DNA from: Welwitschia mirabilis
Taxonomy: Eukaryota; Gnetophyta; Gnetopsida; Welwitschiales
Assembly: GCA_051453625.1 (NCBI GenBank)
Contig: JBOZIK010000001.1
Coordinates: forward strand, 262,555,012-262,619,011
Direction of reading: 5' to 3'
Length of the DNA: 64,000 nt
The stretch's first letter is position 1. Every line of letters starts with the position of its first letter. This document shows, piece by piece, positions 24,481 to 37,476 of this stretch. The notes below the pieces were generated by a model, which was given only the letters and a program-made list of their open reading frames with translations, did not search any database and was not told the origin of the DNA. Made by a program: the position numbers and the translations under genes.

Positions 24481-26100
24481 TCTATGACTTTGGTTAAGAT
24501 TAAATGGATCCTCATGTTCCAAGGATAAGTCATATTCATCTTTAAGGTATTTTATTAAATCTTGCATTCATTTGATTTCTTCAATTTAAAATCAAGAAAA
24601 TAAATGGTGATTTTTCTACTTTTGATGTACCTTTCTTTTGAGAATTTATAGGGATAAGATTATTTCTTCATTAGGCTAATGAGCCAATGACATCTTCTAT
24701 GTGCATATATGAGAATTAAAATTAAAATAAAAATAAAATCTCTTCTTTAAAGTGCATATTCATTTGTATTAGCTTTATTGGATCTAATTAACTACAATAG
24801 TTCTATAGACACTTGTTAGTAATGTAGCTTTAATAATTCATTCATGATACATTCAACTTCATTAGGGATATAGATGCTCACTAGTAATGTAGCACTAATT
24901 TGTTCATGAATAACATGTTTAACTCTTTTAGGATAATGTGATACAACATGAAATGCTTAATATATTAAATACTTAGAGGATTTTAGTTATGATTGTAGAA
25001 GGATAAAAATTAGAAAGAACTTAAGATAGGATTAAAGACTTTTTTGTAAATTTCTTATTTGAAAATTTATTATTAAAGATCTCTTTACTACTTTTAATTT
25101 CCATGAATTAACTTTATCAATGTCTCATTTGATTTTTATTTAAGCATTTTCTAAGCTATAACCTTGTTTTCATAGTCTCATGTATTTATAATTTGTATAA
25201 TGAAGTCTTAGTTGCATTTTCATTTTTATCATCTTCATTCATATCATCATTAATCCCATAGGAATTCATCATTTTATTTGTTTAAGAATCATATCTAAAG
25301 GTACATATGTTTTTTTATGGGGAAAACTTTCCTTCTATGAGTCATGCTAAGATCAAATCTATCTAGGTCATTATTGAAACCAAAGAATCCTTAACTTGCT
25401 TTTTATCAGTTCTTATGTCATTTTAATAATTCTTGTGTTTTCTACCTTTTTCTTCATTTAACCTTTCTCCATTTTAAACTCTTTGTCTTTTCCTTTTCTT
25501 CATCCATTTCATGTGCAATGACCATTTATGAATTCTCAGCACTCATTCATTTCTCATAGGAGTTCATTTTTACTTTGTCATCATCTTAGGCATTTTTCAT
25601 TTTACATTTTATTTTTAGCATTGCTTTGCATTATTTCTATTTTTATTTTTTAGCTTAAACAAAATGACATGAAGTAATTCTTATTTATCTTAATGTTTGC
25701 ATTAATTTATTCTTAAAATTTGCATTCATTATTTCTATCTTTTTAAGATTTAAGAAAAAAGCTTAATTTTAATTGCAAGGTATGGTGTTATTATTTTTAA
25801 AATAAATTTTTGATGTTATTACCTCATTTTATTTTTCAAAAATTGGCCCAAATTTTAAAGTTCTTATCATTCTTACATAATACTTGAATGTTTTTACTTG
25901 GAAACTTTTTTTAATGTTAGTCATTCTTTATTAATGTTTTACTAAGGTATTAGAAAAATTCTTATTGAGGGGTGTCTTAAAAATGTAAAGATTAACATTT
26001 ATCTCAAGTACATCAAGCTAATTTAGGATAAATAAAGACATTAATTTAAGTATTTTATAAAAAAATATTTGTTTTATCCATTTTTATTCCATAGGTGAAT
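24360..26100 (+). repeat. Direct repeat D, copy 2
   Basis: Counterpart of 19,020-20,290. The copies are about 5.3 kb apart. Both end in a T-rich part containing TTCTTTATTAA followed by an ATTGA/CATTTAT segment. Edges are uncertain because of divergence. Confidence 0.5.
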
Positions 26101-27279
26101 TACAATGTTATCTATATTTTTTTAATGTTCTTAGACATGTTTTGTAAAACATGTCAAAAGATGAATCCAACTTAGTACAATATTAAAATTACACTAAATA
26201 CATGTGGGAGTGACATTGGTTGATGAAGAAATTTTTCTCTAAAGGCCACATGTTGGATGCTTCATAGTAATTCCCACTAAACCCTATAATATGAAGATTT
26301 TAACCATCTTACTAAAGACTAAAAAATAAGTATTTCAATTACTCCACCAAATTAATATTCTAACTTCTTCATCAAATACTATAAGATGGAATCTTCATCA
26401 CTCCACCTAATAAAAAAAGACAAGCAGTTCTAACTATTCTAACTCTAGCCATCATTAAAGGAAGGGCTAAGTTTTCCACTTTATCAATCATCACTAGAGA
26501 AGAGTATCCTACCCTTAGAGTAAAGAGGATTTACAACATGTCTTTTGAAAGTTTACCTTTGAAAGTGATATGGTCTCAATGATAGCTTGATAATTTTGTA
26601 AGTAATCCTTAGATTTCTTTCTTCAATGTACTATAATTCTTTCTATTTTATTTGTAAAAATAGTATTTATTCCTTCCTAATTTTTAGTTGTAACTCATAT
26701 GGTACTTTTAATGCTTAAATAAAACTATGTGTTTATGAGGTTATTATTATTTTATAAATGATTTTATTTTCCTTATAGTTTTGGTTTGTAGTTTATCTTT
26801 GATTTATGATATTTGAGGATTATTTTCTTACTTACCATGCTTATTTTTAGGCTATCTGATGGATTCCTAATCATTAGTGGGAGATATTATAGTACCATAA
26901 TCTAAGTCATCATGAATTTGTATTTTTTAAAAATTAATTAGGAATTTATATTATAGTATTGAATAGAAGTCTTTATGTATTAGAATATTCAAGTTAACTA
27001 TTTGAGTGTTAGTTAACTTTTATACTTTCGTAATTAAAATATCTATATCATATTCTTGATTTGAATTATTCTTATATGCATTATTACTATTTTATTTTCA
27101 TATTAATTTATCTATNNNNNNNNNNTTTAATAGCACTGGGATCCTTCTATAATGAAAATCGTAATTTCTATTATAAAAGATAGCAATAAATAATTATATA
27201 AAGAAGTTAAATCAAAGTGCATATTTAATGCTTTGGCATTTTTAGGGCATTTTTTATACGAAAAAAAGTGAATATATAA
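26101..27279. other. Unassigned sequence with 10-N gap
   Basis: AT-rich with no recognised feature. It includes a 10-N gap at 27,116-27,125 without duplicated flanks. Confidence 0.4.
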
Positions 27280-28322
27280 TAAGATGAAATCCTACATCAA
27301 TAGTTAGGTGATATTATTTTGTGAATGTATTATCTTATTTTTATGTTACATGTTAATTTAATTTTTAAGTCTACAAGCTTTTCTGTAACTTAGTTTTCTT
27401 CTAGTTTCTTTTTATAATTAGAATTTGTAAATTCTTATACTCCTCATGCTTAGTGTAACCATAGAGATTACAATCTGAAATTTACATTTATCTAGTAATT
27501 TTGAAATTACTAAATCTTGGTTAGTAATATTGATCTACATCTTATTCTCTATGTCATTTTGATGGCCATCTTATCTACTATCCAAATTAGTTCTTTTTGT
27601 TCTCTTTTTATCATCTAATTTAATGAATAATGTTAAAATAATGTTATCTCAAATATTTATAGAAAGAATAAAAATTTTTTAATGAAAAATCACATTAAAA
27701 ATAGGAATTGTTTTCCTTCGTCTTTTCAACCTTCCACTTTTTTTTCCTTCTTATTTTAAGCATTTATGTAAGAATAATGATGATGATATTTAACATTTTA
27801 ATAATTATAATTCATTTAGTAAAGTTTTCTATAATCAAGTAGACTAAACACAATCTCATTTCATAAATAAAAATGAAAAACAAATAGATTCCTTAATGCA
27901 CTAAGTTCATCTAATCATAAAATCAATTAAAATAATTTTTGTAGACATTCAATTGAAGAGTTAAAGAAAATGTAAAAGATCATCAATATGAATATGAATA
28001 ATCTTATAAGAATATTTTAACAAATTATTTTAGGAAATGAAATACCTTAAGGTTTTTTTAATACTGAAAATAGTATCAACTTTTATGAGAATGATAAATA
28101 TGATATGACGTAATTAGATGATAACATGATAGAATTGAATAATGAATGTTTGGACTAATTTTCCTTATTTCACCATGTTAAATAAAGACAAAGATATAAT
28201 AAAAAGTTTTAACTCATCAACTAAATAAGAATGATGAGGATGTTGAGTTATTAGATGAGGATATAGAAATACTAGATTATATCCCCAATATCCACTTTCT
28301 TTTAGAAAATTAACATGAAAGA

Positions 28323-28648
28323 GAGAATGGATTCTAGAGAAATTTAAAAGTATCTAAATGTATGATGAAAATTGTAATTATATTTATTTTTGTGAGCTTT
28401 TTAATGAATTTAATAGCTTAAAAAATTATGATATATAGTAAGATAATGATATAAATAATGAGGAGGAGGATAGAAAAGACATTATGAAGATTCAACAAAA
28501 CCTATTAGAGAATGGACCTTTTACATCTTATGAAATAATCAAACTTGAAGAGTATAACATTATAAAATATATTTCTTTGTCTCTCCCACTTATGGTTTCA
28601 TGTAAAAATAAAATACCATTATTTATTATACCCTTAATTCTATATTAA
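28323..28648 (+). pseudogene. Decayed coding segment in unit R, copy 1 (unknown protein)
   Basis: The plus-strand frame reads EWILEKFKSI, MYDENCNYIYFCELFNEF, NEEEDRKDIMKIQQNLLENG and YISLSLPLMVSCKNK, with stops explained by C-to-T changes. Copy 2 at 45,901-46,125 conserves the same residues (LEKF, TYDELSDYIYLYNLF, NNEEK-DKKKIMDIQ). An acidic segment (NDEDVELLDEDIEILD) precedes it at about 28,230. I do not recognise the family. Conservation between two otherwise diverged copies supports former coding. Confidence 0.45.
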
Positions 28649-29320
28649 CTTTTACTTCTGGTAAACATGATTTGCGCTTTCTTTGAATCTTAAACTAGAG
28701 GATACCTAGTCTTATTAATTAAAATTCATCCATTAGGTTGAATCATAGGTAACCTTTTTGTCTTACTAAATATGAACTAATCAATCATTTTAAGGAGCCT
28801 CTTAATATTTCTTGGATTCATTTTTTAGTAGTATCATTGATAAATCACAAAATACAATCATGCCTGCAATACTTTACATAGATTTGATAAGAGATTATTT
28901 TTCAATGAACTTATAAATTCTTCATCTCTTATGTGGCTTATAAAATCTATGCTATTAAGATGTTATTAGTATACTTCTTTTACTACTAGTTTATTTTATT
29001 TAATAATTATCATATGCCTTTCATGTTTTATTAATTTATTTCTATATGTTTTAATTCTTATTTAACTACAAAAGCATAATTTAATGACTATATTGGGAAA
29101 ACTAACTTTTTTATAAGAAAAAACATAAATAAAAGAAATAACGTTCTTGTACTACTATTCTATTTTAATTAGTTCATATAGTAGAGCCTTTTTTCTTAAA
29201 CTAATCTCCACCAATTATACTTAAATCATTATTATTTAAATAGTCTCTATTTTTCCAATTTATGAACTTAATTTTATTTTCATTTATAACCACATAGTGT
29301 GTTCAAGCATTTCATGATTT

Positions 29321-29325
29321 TTAAA
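29321..29325. repeat. Element 2 target-site duplication, left (TTAAA)
   Basis: TTAAA directly before the left LTR is repeated directly after the right LTR at 42,520-42,524. A 5-bp duplication is the size made by Ty3/gypsy integrases. Confidence 0.85.
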
Positions 29326-30985
29326 TGTAACTCTTTTTAATACCTAAATGGTGTGATTTTACTCTATTATCCAAATGTAATACATGGGCTTTTTCAAAGA
29401 TAAGCAAAACTATAATAACAAATATAAGATTTGGGTTTTCATGGTAAATATAAGAATTTATTCCAAGGCTTAAAGAGTTCCATTAATTTAACATGTAATA
29501 TTAGAGGCATACATATTTGTATATATTAAATAAATATTTACTAGCAAGTTAGATAAAAACATATATAAATGAATATTTCCTAAATTGTATAAGAACTTGA
29601 AAACACAACCTCTCATACTTAGTCTTACTCTCATTATAATAACCAAGTTCACCAATTGCTAGTTGTTAGTCAAGTCAAATTATAGTGGTTCTTTGATGGT
29701 GCTTCTTAGCTTGAGAGCTTAGCATACTTTCTTGTCACTACCTGATCATTTGTGTTAGTAGGCCCAATATTTTATTATATTAATTACTTTAGCACATGGA
29801 CAATGAGTAGAAAGTTTAACTTGTTTAATTCATTACTTATGTAGAAAGTGGCTCCTGCATACCTTTGGGGTATTTGCTAGTTTTACATTATGCAAAGAAT
29901 AAATCTTACATATTCAATATATTAGTGTCACACATCTTTATCTCCTCTCTAGATGAAAATGTTTGATCAACTTATTACCAAATCATTCAAATGCATATAT
30001 GCTCGATCTTTGAGTACATTTGAAAGCACTAGAATAAGACTAGAGCTGCATATGATTCCTACTAGGCTGTCCTAGCTCATCTACATTAGTAGGCTTAGAC
30101 TCTATAGGTATCCATCTTGGTGAAGAGTATAAATGGACTAATTTCTAGGGACTAGGTATCAATAGAAAAGGCGAAGTGCTATCCACTATCTAAAGGACAT
30201 GTGCATCAGAGATCCAGAGGGATATATGGTAAATGCATCTAAGGAAGGATGTTCATGTAGATTTAGAAATAAGAGCAATATGCAAGTAGTGTACTGATTA
30301 ATCATGCTTGCAATAGTGTTTTGATTTTAAAAGAATCACATGAAGTTACTACTAGAATATTTTCCTACATAGGAGCATCTTGAAATATAGAGTTATAGTT
30401 CTCTATTAGCCAATTTAAAGGAATAATAGCTAGTGAAAATAGAGTGGAGAAAGAAAAAAGTCCAAAAACAAGATCAAATAAATCACATTTTAAGATTATG
30501 TTTCAAGATAACAGAGACACATGAAAGATGAAAGGATGTTGACTAGTCAAGACCAAGTGAAAGTGACTATAACATATAGATAGAAGAAATTAGTTAACCC
30601 CATGTGTTTATTAAGGAACTATGTTTGCTCACATGAAGGAATAGATGTATTATCGCACATATGAAAAGGATGCTAGAAATTTTCTATATGAAATACAAAG
30701 AGAAAAAGGGTATTATGTAGTATGATCATTATTATCTCTTAAAAACAATCTAGAAGTAAGGATGTAAGCAAAAATTATAGGCCTATGTTGCACAAAAGAA
30801 AAGAAGTGTCACACAAGAACTTGAAGCACTACAGGAGAGATGAGGAGTGCCACATAAAAAAGGAGGAAAGATCTATTGATTAATGAAGATTAGAGAGATG
30901 GCTTGAAATGTATCTATAAAAAGAAAATCACCCAAAATAAAATAACTAACATGAACTATTTAATGTAATTATTACAATTTGTTGT

Positions 30986-31055
30986 ATTGCCTAAGTGGTA
31001 TTGAGTACTCTGTTAAAGTAAGAAGTAGATGATCATGTGTTTCAGTCTTAATAGT
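30986..31055 (+). other. tRNA-like module in element 2 left LTR
   Basis: Plus strand: GCCTAAGTGGTATTGAGTAC resembles a tRNA D-arm/A box, and TGTTTCAGTCTTAATAG about 30 bases on resembles a B box. It is followed by a T-rich tail. It is present in the right LTR at 40,261-40,322. The resemblance is weaker than for elements 1 and 3. Confidence 0.35.
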
Positions 31056-31829
31056 ATCATTTTTATAAATTTTTTTCTATGAGGAAATTTTATGAAAATA
31101 ATTGCCTAGTTTTTCTATGATTGATATAAATGATCCTAAGGCATTTATCTAGTCTCAAACTCTTGACTTTGAAGTTCTCTTAGAATAATAGAATATTATT
31201 GTTTAAGAAATAGTAATCCTAATCAATTAATTTTTCATGAAATCCTCTTAAATACCCTTGAAAATCTTGTAGGATTAGATATAAAAATAGATTATAATTG
31301 AAGAAATTCATTACTCGATAGATAAAAAATGCGTAAAGAAAAAATCTTCTAATTTAAATTGTCCATAACAATTTCCTGATTTGTAATCAATTCATGCATT
31401 TGTAATAGCTTAAAAATAAGGAAAAATTATTTATGTAAGTTTACTATTTATTTCCCAAGAATAACAAAGACATCACATAAAAAGTAAAGTGCATAATCTC
31501 ACAAATGCAAAATCACAAGGATTAACTCCTATGTAAGCTCAATAATACATAATGTTTTCAAATGTAATTACATATAGAAAGCATCTAGTATTAACTCCTC
31601 TCTACCTCATTTCTTAAGATATTTCTTACACAACAAGCATGGTGTAAGAATTGTAACCTTTACAGTTCCCAATATGATCCATGACAAGGTAAGATAAGCT
31701 TAGGATTTTCACATATCAAGATAAGTAAGGCAAAATTTTTAAATAAGAGGATTATCATAAGGATGATGATCTTTTGATTATGAAATGAAAATAACTAGTT
31801 TATAAAATTTCCATGTATTTGTAGTTCCT

Positions 31830-32030
31830 TCCACTATATCATTTGATAATCTATGAATTCATATAATATTTTCATATTCTCTTACTCCACTACCTCATTC
31901 AGTGATCTATGAATCTTACTATCCCATTTGCAGATCTATGATTTAATTAATCAATTCCACTACCGCATTTAGTTATTTGTGAATTCTCACATTTTACTAA
32001 CTCATTTGATGATCTATGGAATACTCATTT
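31830..32030 (-). repeat. LTR minisatellite, element 2 left copy
   Basis: On the minus strand, repeated units of the type CATAGATCATCAAATGAG followed by TTAGTGG or GGTAGTGG, about 27-35 bases per turn and imperfect. The same unit is in the LTRs of element 1 (49,160-49,460 and 57,670-58,210) and in the right LTR of element 2 (41,250-41,460). Confidence 0.8.
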
Positions 32031-32610
32031 TCATAAAATAGCAAGAAATAAAAACATCAAGATAGATATGAGAAAGGTATATCAATGAAACTTAACCCTT
32101 GATAAAACATCTTGGATTTTAATTTAAGAAAATATCATCAAGTAGAAGTAATATAAGCTAACCTTTACATCAAGGAATTTACATATTCAGTATCAAAATC
32201 ACATATTTCTAGCTTTATTACTAATATTTTTAAGAAAAACAAATATAACATTGATATAAAAAGAAATTCTTAAAAGGAAAAGATCAAGAAGGAAGCAAGA
32301 ATGGATTAGAAAAATATAATAATGATATGGAAATCATAGAAACCATAAAATAATGAAATGAACACCATAAAAACCATATAAAAAAGAATCAAAGAACCAT
32401 AAACCATATAATAAAAGAATCAAAAAACCATAAACCATATAAGAAAGGAAACAAAAAACCATAAACCATAAACCATACCCAAATAAAAGTGAAGATTCTG
32501 TAATTCTGAAAGATTCTAAGGCTTAAAGGTTTGAAGGCTTTTCTAAGCTCCAAGTTTTGGTAGCAAAGGATTCTCTAAAAATAAAAGAAAAGGAAAAGAG
32601 AAAAGAGGGT

Positions 32611-32621
32611 TTTATTTATAA
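32611..32621 (-). promoter_or_regulatory. TATA-like box, element 2 left LTR
   Basis: Minus-strand TTATAAATAAA about 420 bases inside the LTR start. The aligned position in the right LTR (42,031-42,038) reads TTATAAAG. Conservation in both LTRs and an adjacent pyrimidine tract fit a pol II core promoter at the U3/R border. Confidence 0.5.
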
Positions 32622-33037
32622 CTAAAGTTTAGTGGAGTACAAAGGATTACAAGAATTTGAAGGTAAAACACTATAAAGGAGGGTGATTAATGTGATAAAA
32701 ATTGGTAAAGTTTTAGTAACCACCCTTATTTCATTCCTTGTTGAGTGAGTCCGAAACCATATTTAAACTATTTTTCAGATATAAGTATAGTAGTTACAAA
32801 ATTTTAATCATAAGAATCATAATTAAATAATATGAATTTCTCATTAGAATAACATTATTACTATTACAAAATGTGAGGAATTATTGCACAAAATTTTCAT
32901 GATAAAATTACACCAATCAATCTTATGAAGTAAATAGATGCAATAATTAAACTATGTTGAGGACTCTATAACAATAAAATTATTTTAATTAAATTTTTAA
33001 GCTAAATCTTTGGACTTTAAAAAATATGTGCATTGAA

Positions 33038-33051
33038 TTTCACACTTCCTT
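33038..33051 (-). promoter_or_regulatory. Element 2 polypurine tract
   Basis: The minus strand reads AAGGAAGTGTGAAA directly before the 3' LTR. It corresponds to AAGGAGGTGAGAAA of element 1. Confidence 0.7.
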
Positions 33052-33059
33052 AAGACATT

Positions 33060-33500
33060 TTATCCTTGAAACTTATCAGAAGTTTAGGTTTTTATTGATT
33101 AATATGTACTTTTATTTTTCAAGTTTCTTCTTCTATAGATTGACTTGAACATTGGACTTTATATAGTTACATGATTTTTCCTTATAAAACCATTTGTTTT
33201 CGGTCTAGGATTTCAAGTAGTTGTTCTTTAATCAAATAATCTAGAAATATGTTTATTTCTTAATTATGAATTACCTTTAATTCATCACTCAAATATTTTC
33301 TTAATAAGGATACATGAAAAACATTATAAATCATAGATAGATGTGGTGATAAAGCTATCTCACAAGCAATTGTCTCAATTCTCTTAATTATTTAATAAGT
33401 TTCTACAAATTTTGATGCTAATTTTTCTTTCTTATCAAACCTAAAGACTCCTTTGAAACATGAGCATTTAAGATAAAGATGGTCTCCTTCTTAACACTAA
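33060..33500 (-). pseudogene. Element 2 integrase C-terminal region with chromodomain-like tail
   Basis: Minus strand: GDHLYLKCSCFKGVFRF (about 33,490-33,440), FHVSLLRKYLSDE, LLEILDRKQMVL, LYKVQCSSQSIEEET and a terminal SFKDKMS just before the purine tract. It follows the integrase core as in plant chromoviruses, where a GPF-type module and a chromodomain-like strand-strand-helix segment end pol. The tryptophan expected after LYKV reads Cys, and another near EEET is a stop. Both are what G-to-A changes of TGG would give. Confidence 0.65.
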
Positions 33501-33592
33501 ATATGTTTTCTCTAGTGATTCACATACTTAGCTTGTTCATCTTTTATCATCTGTAACTTGATCCTAATTAATCTTACTTTTTCTTCTAAGTC

Positions 33593-34280
33593 TTAAGTGG
33601 AAGGAATGCACAATAATTTCTTATAGATCACATCAAACCATGTTACAAGTGTTCTAAATCTTCTATCATACAAATCTTTAAATGGTGCATGTCCTATTAA
33701 TTCTTCATATTTTTTGTTATAAGTAAATTCTACCAATGCCAAATGTTCTATCCAAGATCCTTCAAAATTCAAAATCACCAATCTCAATACATCTTCTAAG
33801 ATTTGGTTTGTCCTCTCAGTTTGACCATCTATTTAAGGATGAAAACTTGTACTCAAATTTAAATTAGTTTCCAATTCTTTACAAAATAAAGTTTAAAATA
33901 TAGAGGTAAACTTACTATGTATATCTAAAATAATCCTTTTTGGTACTTCATGTAATATAATTATATTTCGAACATATTCCTTTGTAATTCTTTTAGCTAA
34001 ATATACTATTTTTATTTGTCTAAAATATGCACTCTTAGTTAAGAGATTAATCACTATGAAAATGGAATCATATCCTTTCTTTAACTTTGGTAGATCTATA
34101 ATGAAATCCATATCAATTACTTTTCATTTTCACTTTATAATATCATGAAGGTATAAAAATCTAGCTAGATGTTGGTGTTTAACCATAACTAGCTGATAAG
34201 TCATATATTTAGCTACAAAGTCAGCAACCTTAAACTTCACACCTAGTCATAAAAAGTATTATTTGATATCCATATACTTT
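33593..34280 (-). pseudogene. Element 2 integrase (zinc-binding region and core), decayed
   Basis: Minus strand from 34,280: DFVAKYMTYQLVMVKHQH is the end of the HHCC zinc-binding region, with its first Cys replaced by Tyr and the second lost. Then come MDFIIDLPKLKKGYDSIF (34,111, first catalytic Asp), LLTKSAYF, and IILDIHSKFTS (second Asp). After a frame break, NFEGSWIEHLALVEFTYN and PFKDLYDRRFRTLVTWF (33,760-33,620) follow. The region around the catalytic Glu lies in disrupted sequence near 33,800-33,870. Not functional. Confidence 0.85.
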
Positions 34281-34619
34281 TTATTAACTCTTAGATAAAT
34301 AGCATATTGTGTGACATGAAATTCCTTGAAAATTATTTACTTCACCTATTCTCCATTTGGTACTATAATTTTACCTAAAAAAGTAACACGTTCATAAGCA
34401 GAGATTGAGAATCCTTTAATCCCATATTCTTTTACCTTCCTACATAGATGAAAATTTTGTTGTAATTTAAAAATCAATTTGTATAGACCCTTTTCCAAAC
34501 TTAGACAATTAACACAATGTCTCTTTTTACTTAATGCATTAGCTATAATATTATCCCTTCCTTCATGGTAGTTTATTATTAGATTGTAATCATGTATAAA
34601 TCTTAGCCATATTCTTTTC

Positions 34620-34965
34620 CTTAAATTTAAGTTGGATTAACTATGGATGTGTTTACATATTTTTTAGTTTGTTGAAACTTTAAAATTTTCTACATACAAG
34701 TAATGTATCTAAATTTCAAGTGCATGAATTACAACAGCCAGTTTCAAGTCATGCACAAGATAATTCTTTAACTATATTGATGCATAAGTAATAATTCTTT
34801 CTTCCTAGAAGTCCTTCCTTAGAAGCATCAGTTTAAACTACATAAGATTTTTTAGGTTCTGTCATTTTCCTAGTAGATGCCCATACAAGTGCTTTCTTTG
34901 TTTTTCAAAGTGCTTTACCACAACATGTGGTCCAATCAAAGGGATTATCTTTTATTAAGAAGGAT
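34620..34965 (-). pseudogene. Element 2 RNase H, decayed
   Basis: Minus strand: DNPFDWTTCCGKAL (end of the RT connection, about 34,955-34,910), KMTEPKKSYVV, a stop, TDASKEGL (first catalytic Asp kept), then a deletion, and further on LETGCC / IHALEI-type wording in shifted frames. It is shorter than the two RNase H copies in element 1 because sequence between the TDAS strand and the helix is missing. Confidence 0.7.
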
Positions 34966-35189
34966 GTGAGAGGAACTACATTATTGGAAAAGTTTGAAAT
35001 AAACATTTGATATTATCTAGCTAAACCAAGAATCTTCTTATTTGTATTACTAACTATAGGTTAGGGAATCTACCACTGCTTGTACTTTATTATTATCTAC
35101 ATTGATTCATTCTTCAAAAATTATATTTCCTAATAATTTGATCTTATCTAACCAAAATTCACACTATTTAGGATTGACATAGAAGCAAT

Positions 35190-35665
35190 TTATTCTTGAT
35201 ATACCCAACAATACTGATAAATATTTTTCATGATCCTTCTTAGTTGTCAAAGACACTAAAACATCATCAATAAATACTATGATAAATTCATTTAGATATG
35301 CATTACAAAATATTATTCATAATTGTTGTAAACTTACTTCATGCATTAGTAAGTCCAAATCACACTACTCAGAATTCATAATTGCCATACCTGGTATGAA
35401 ACATTATTTTACATATATCTTCTTCCTTAATTCTAGGTTGACAATATTTTGATTTGAGGTGAATCTTTGAGAAGAACTTAGAAAACCTCAATTACTCAAA
35501 TGGATCTCTATCATAGGTAATAGATAGCTATTTTAAATAGTTATTTCATTTATCATTCTATAATTCACACATAACCTCAATCCTCCATCCTTCTTTTTGA
35601 TAAATTATTCTATTACATCCCAGGGTGAAATACTTGCTCTAATTAATCCCTTATACAAGAGTGCT
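35190..35665 (-). pseudogene. Element 2 reverse transcriptase, decayed
   Basis: Minus strand: GLIRASISPWDVIE (35,660), IKKKDGGLRLCVNYRMIN, ITI, then a frameshifted middle, and NAYLNEFIIVFIDDVLVSLTT (about 35,320-35,240) with the catalytic FIDD motif intact. These are RT fingers and palm in the correct order. Stops replace expected Gln and Trp codons. The middle block containing the first catalytic Asp is in another frame. Confidence 0.85.
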
Positions 35666-36084
35666 ATTAGTTGATTTTTCAGTTTTGCTAGCTTCATGAA
35701 AGGCATTATTTAAGGTTCCCTTTCATGTTTAAGGGATATTTTAAAATCTTCTACTTTTTTTTAAGGACTTAAAGGTAGTTCATTGAAAAAGACATCTAAA
35801 TATTTCTACACTTCTATATTAACTAATAATTTTGACTTGATTTAAGAAGGTCGATAAAATTTAATGATTTTAAATAAATGTGCATGTCTAACTTCCCTTT
35901 TCATTTGTTTACCCATCATTAATTTTTCTAATATTGGTCTCAACAAAATTAGTACATCCACTCTTTATTCTTCTGAATCTAACACTGTGACTTTCCAATG
36001 ATAGCAATCTATCTAAGGTTTATTTTATTTTAATTAGTTCATTTCTAAAATAATTTCGAAATAGGCTAACTCCAAGATCAATAA

Positions 36085-36306
36085 TTATGTTCTGAACTTA
36101 TAATCATTAATGACTAATGTACATGAAGGAATCTCATCTATAGTTTTCATTTGAATGCAATCTGGAAGTTCTACTCTTAAGTAAATAATATTAATAAATT
36201 CTGAAAATAACTTTCTAGCTATTACATATGAAATAAATGAATTGAATGTACCTATATCTAATAAAATTTTCATAGGAAAATTTAGTAAGGTACTTGTAAT
36301 TTGCAA
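36085..36306 (-). pseudogene. Element 2 aspartic protease, decayed
   Basis: Open minus-strand stretch of 73 codons: NFPMKILLDIGTFNSFIS, where DIG stands at the DSG/DTG catalytic position (the middle residue is Ile). It parallels NFPMKILLDSSASNSFIF of element 1 at 53,030-53,090. The C-terminal part with a GxDxILGMxWL-type block is not visible in this frame. Confidence 0.75.
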
Positions 36307-36659
36307 AATTACTTTTAGTTGGATGTATTCATTAATAACTATGGAAGTTTTTTTATTAATTCTTCTTCTAAAGAAACTCTGTGATATAATTTGGTCCTTG
36401 GTAAAGAAAACACTTTACATTTATAAGTCCATTACACTAGTTATTTCTTGATGGTCTTATATTCTACCTCTTTGTCTAGTAGGTTGCATCTATGTTCTTC
36501 CTTATGGTTAGAGTGTTGATCTAGCATTAACTATAGTCATATCTATTTTCTCTTTTCCTCTAAATATATTTGTATTTTAATTAAATAGCTTTCTCCATGA
36601 TTTAATTCTTCTATCATTATGAGATATGCTTCTTTTCTCTCTAAGGTCTTATTTATAGC

Positions 36660-37290
36660 ACTAAGCTTCTTCACCAATTCTGGTCTTCTCTAGAGCTTCT
36701 GCAATGGTTTTAGAGTGGAATAATTTGAATTGGTTATTAATTATAGGATGTAGGCTAGTGCTAAATCTCTAGACCTTAACTTGTTCACTTTTAGCTAGCT
36801 TAAGTATATACTACAATAATCCCATGAATTTATGTTCATACTATGCTACTATTATAAGGTCTAATCTAAGACTATAGAATTTATTAGCCTTTGCATTTAA
36901 GAAAAACTCTAAATGTACCTACCTATAAATCTTTCTTTAAACTCTTTCCAAGATATAGGTTTTGGAAATGGTACTTGAGGTTTTTTGCGTCTGATCATAA
37001 AGTTACTCTTTTCACACGTTGATGGATTACTAGTAATGACTTTTGTTCAGTAAAAAAGTTGAATAATTTCAACTCCCTTTAAATAGAAATTTATCATTCT
37101 TTTGTATCTAATGTATTATTGATACCCTTAAAGGTTGGAGGATTTATTATCTTGAATATCATCATCATTTCCCTAAGAGATTTACCAATTTTTCTGCTAT
37201 TATTTTGTTCATGTAGTTCACTACTAATACATTAATTGCATCCATTATAGTTGTAACTTTAGTTGGTTTGTTTACTTATCTTCTTAAATC
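36660..37290 (-). pseudogene. Element 2 gag, decayed
   Basis: Minus strand: ISWKEFKERFIGRYI (36,960), then in shifted frames FLNAKANKFYSL, YEHKFMGLL, VKV-RFSTSLHPIINN and LFHSKTIAEALEKT (to about 36,690). This is the capsid core of a plant Ty3/gypsy gag (Retrotrans_gag), matching element 1 at 52,320-52,600 residue by residue in many places. An N-terminal portion extends toward the primer site. No intact CCHC knuckle is visible before the protease. Confidence 0.75.
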
Positions 37291-37476
37291 CATGATTAAT
37301 CTATGAAAATCAAATACACATATTACTATCCAAAATTTCCATATCAAATATTACAACTTAAGAAAAAATTAAGCTAAGTAAAAATGCAATCTATGTTTTA
37401 ATTAGAAAATTTCACCAAATAGTTATGCCTAATTAGTTCATATAATTATTAAGCCCATTGAGTTCACAAAACATAT

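Larger units (their letters stand above)
27280..29325 (+). repeat. Tandem unit R, copy 1, left part
   Basis: Matches 44,958-46,900. At the start, GATGAAATCCTACATCAA pairs with GATCAAATTATACATCAA, followed by a shared TTTTTAAGTCTA-AGGC-type block. Copy 1 is interrupted at 29,325/42,520 by element 2 and resumes at 42,525. Joined, it is about 4.3 kb. Copy 2 follows directly after it, so with element 2 removed the two units are in tandem with a period of about 4.5 kb. Confidence 0.75.
29326..33037 (-). repeat. Element 2 left (3') LTR, 3.7 kb
   Basis: Plus-strand start TGTAACTCTTTTTAATACC pairs with TGTAATGTACCCTTTTTAAT of the right LTR. The plus-strand end is GTGCATTGAA, where the right LTR has GACACGACA, so the terminal CA is mutated here. 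It carries the DNA minisatellite shared with element 1 (31,830-32,030), a second minisatellite with ACCATAAACCATATAA units (32,330-32,480) and a TATA-like box. Confidence 0.9.

Noticed and set aside
19020-26100. D repeats as the LTRs of a fourth retrotransposon
   Set aside because: No primer site, purine tract, TG/CA termini or TSD could be found, and the repeats include former coding sequence. Left as direct repeats.
28080-28700. Endogenous pararetrovirus coat or movement protein
   Set aside because: An acidic stretch alone is not diagnostic, and I saw no RT or zinc knuckle of that type nearby.
31830-32030. CRISPR-like array (short repeats with spacers)
   Set aside because: Repeat units are imperfect, spacers are not of constant length, and the array lies in plant LTRs without any cas gene. 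It is a minisatellite.
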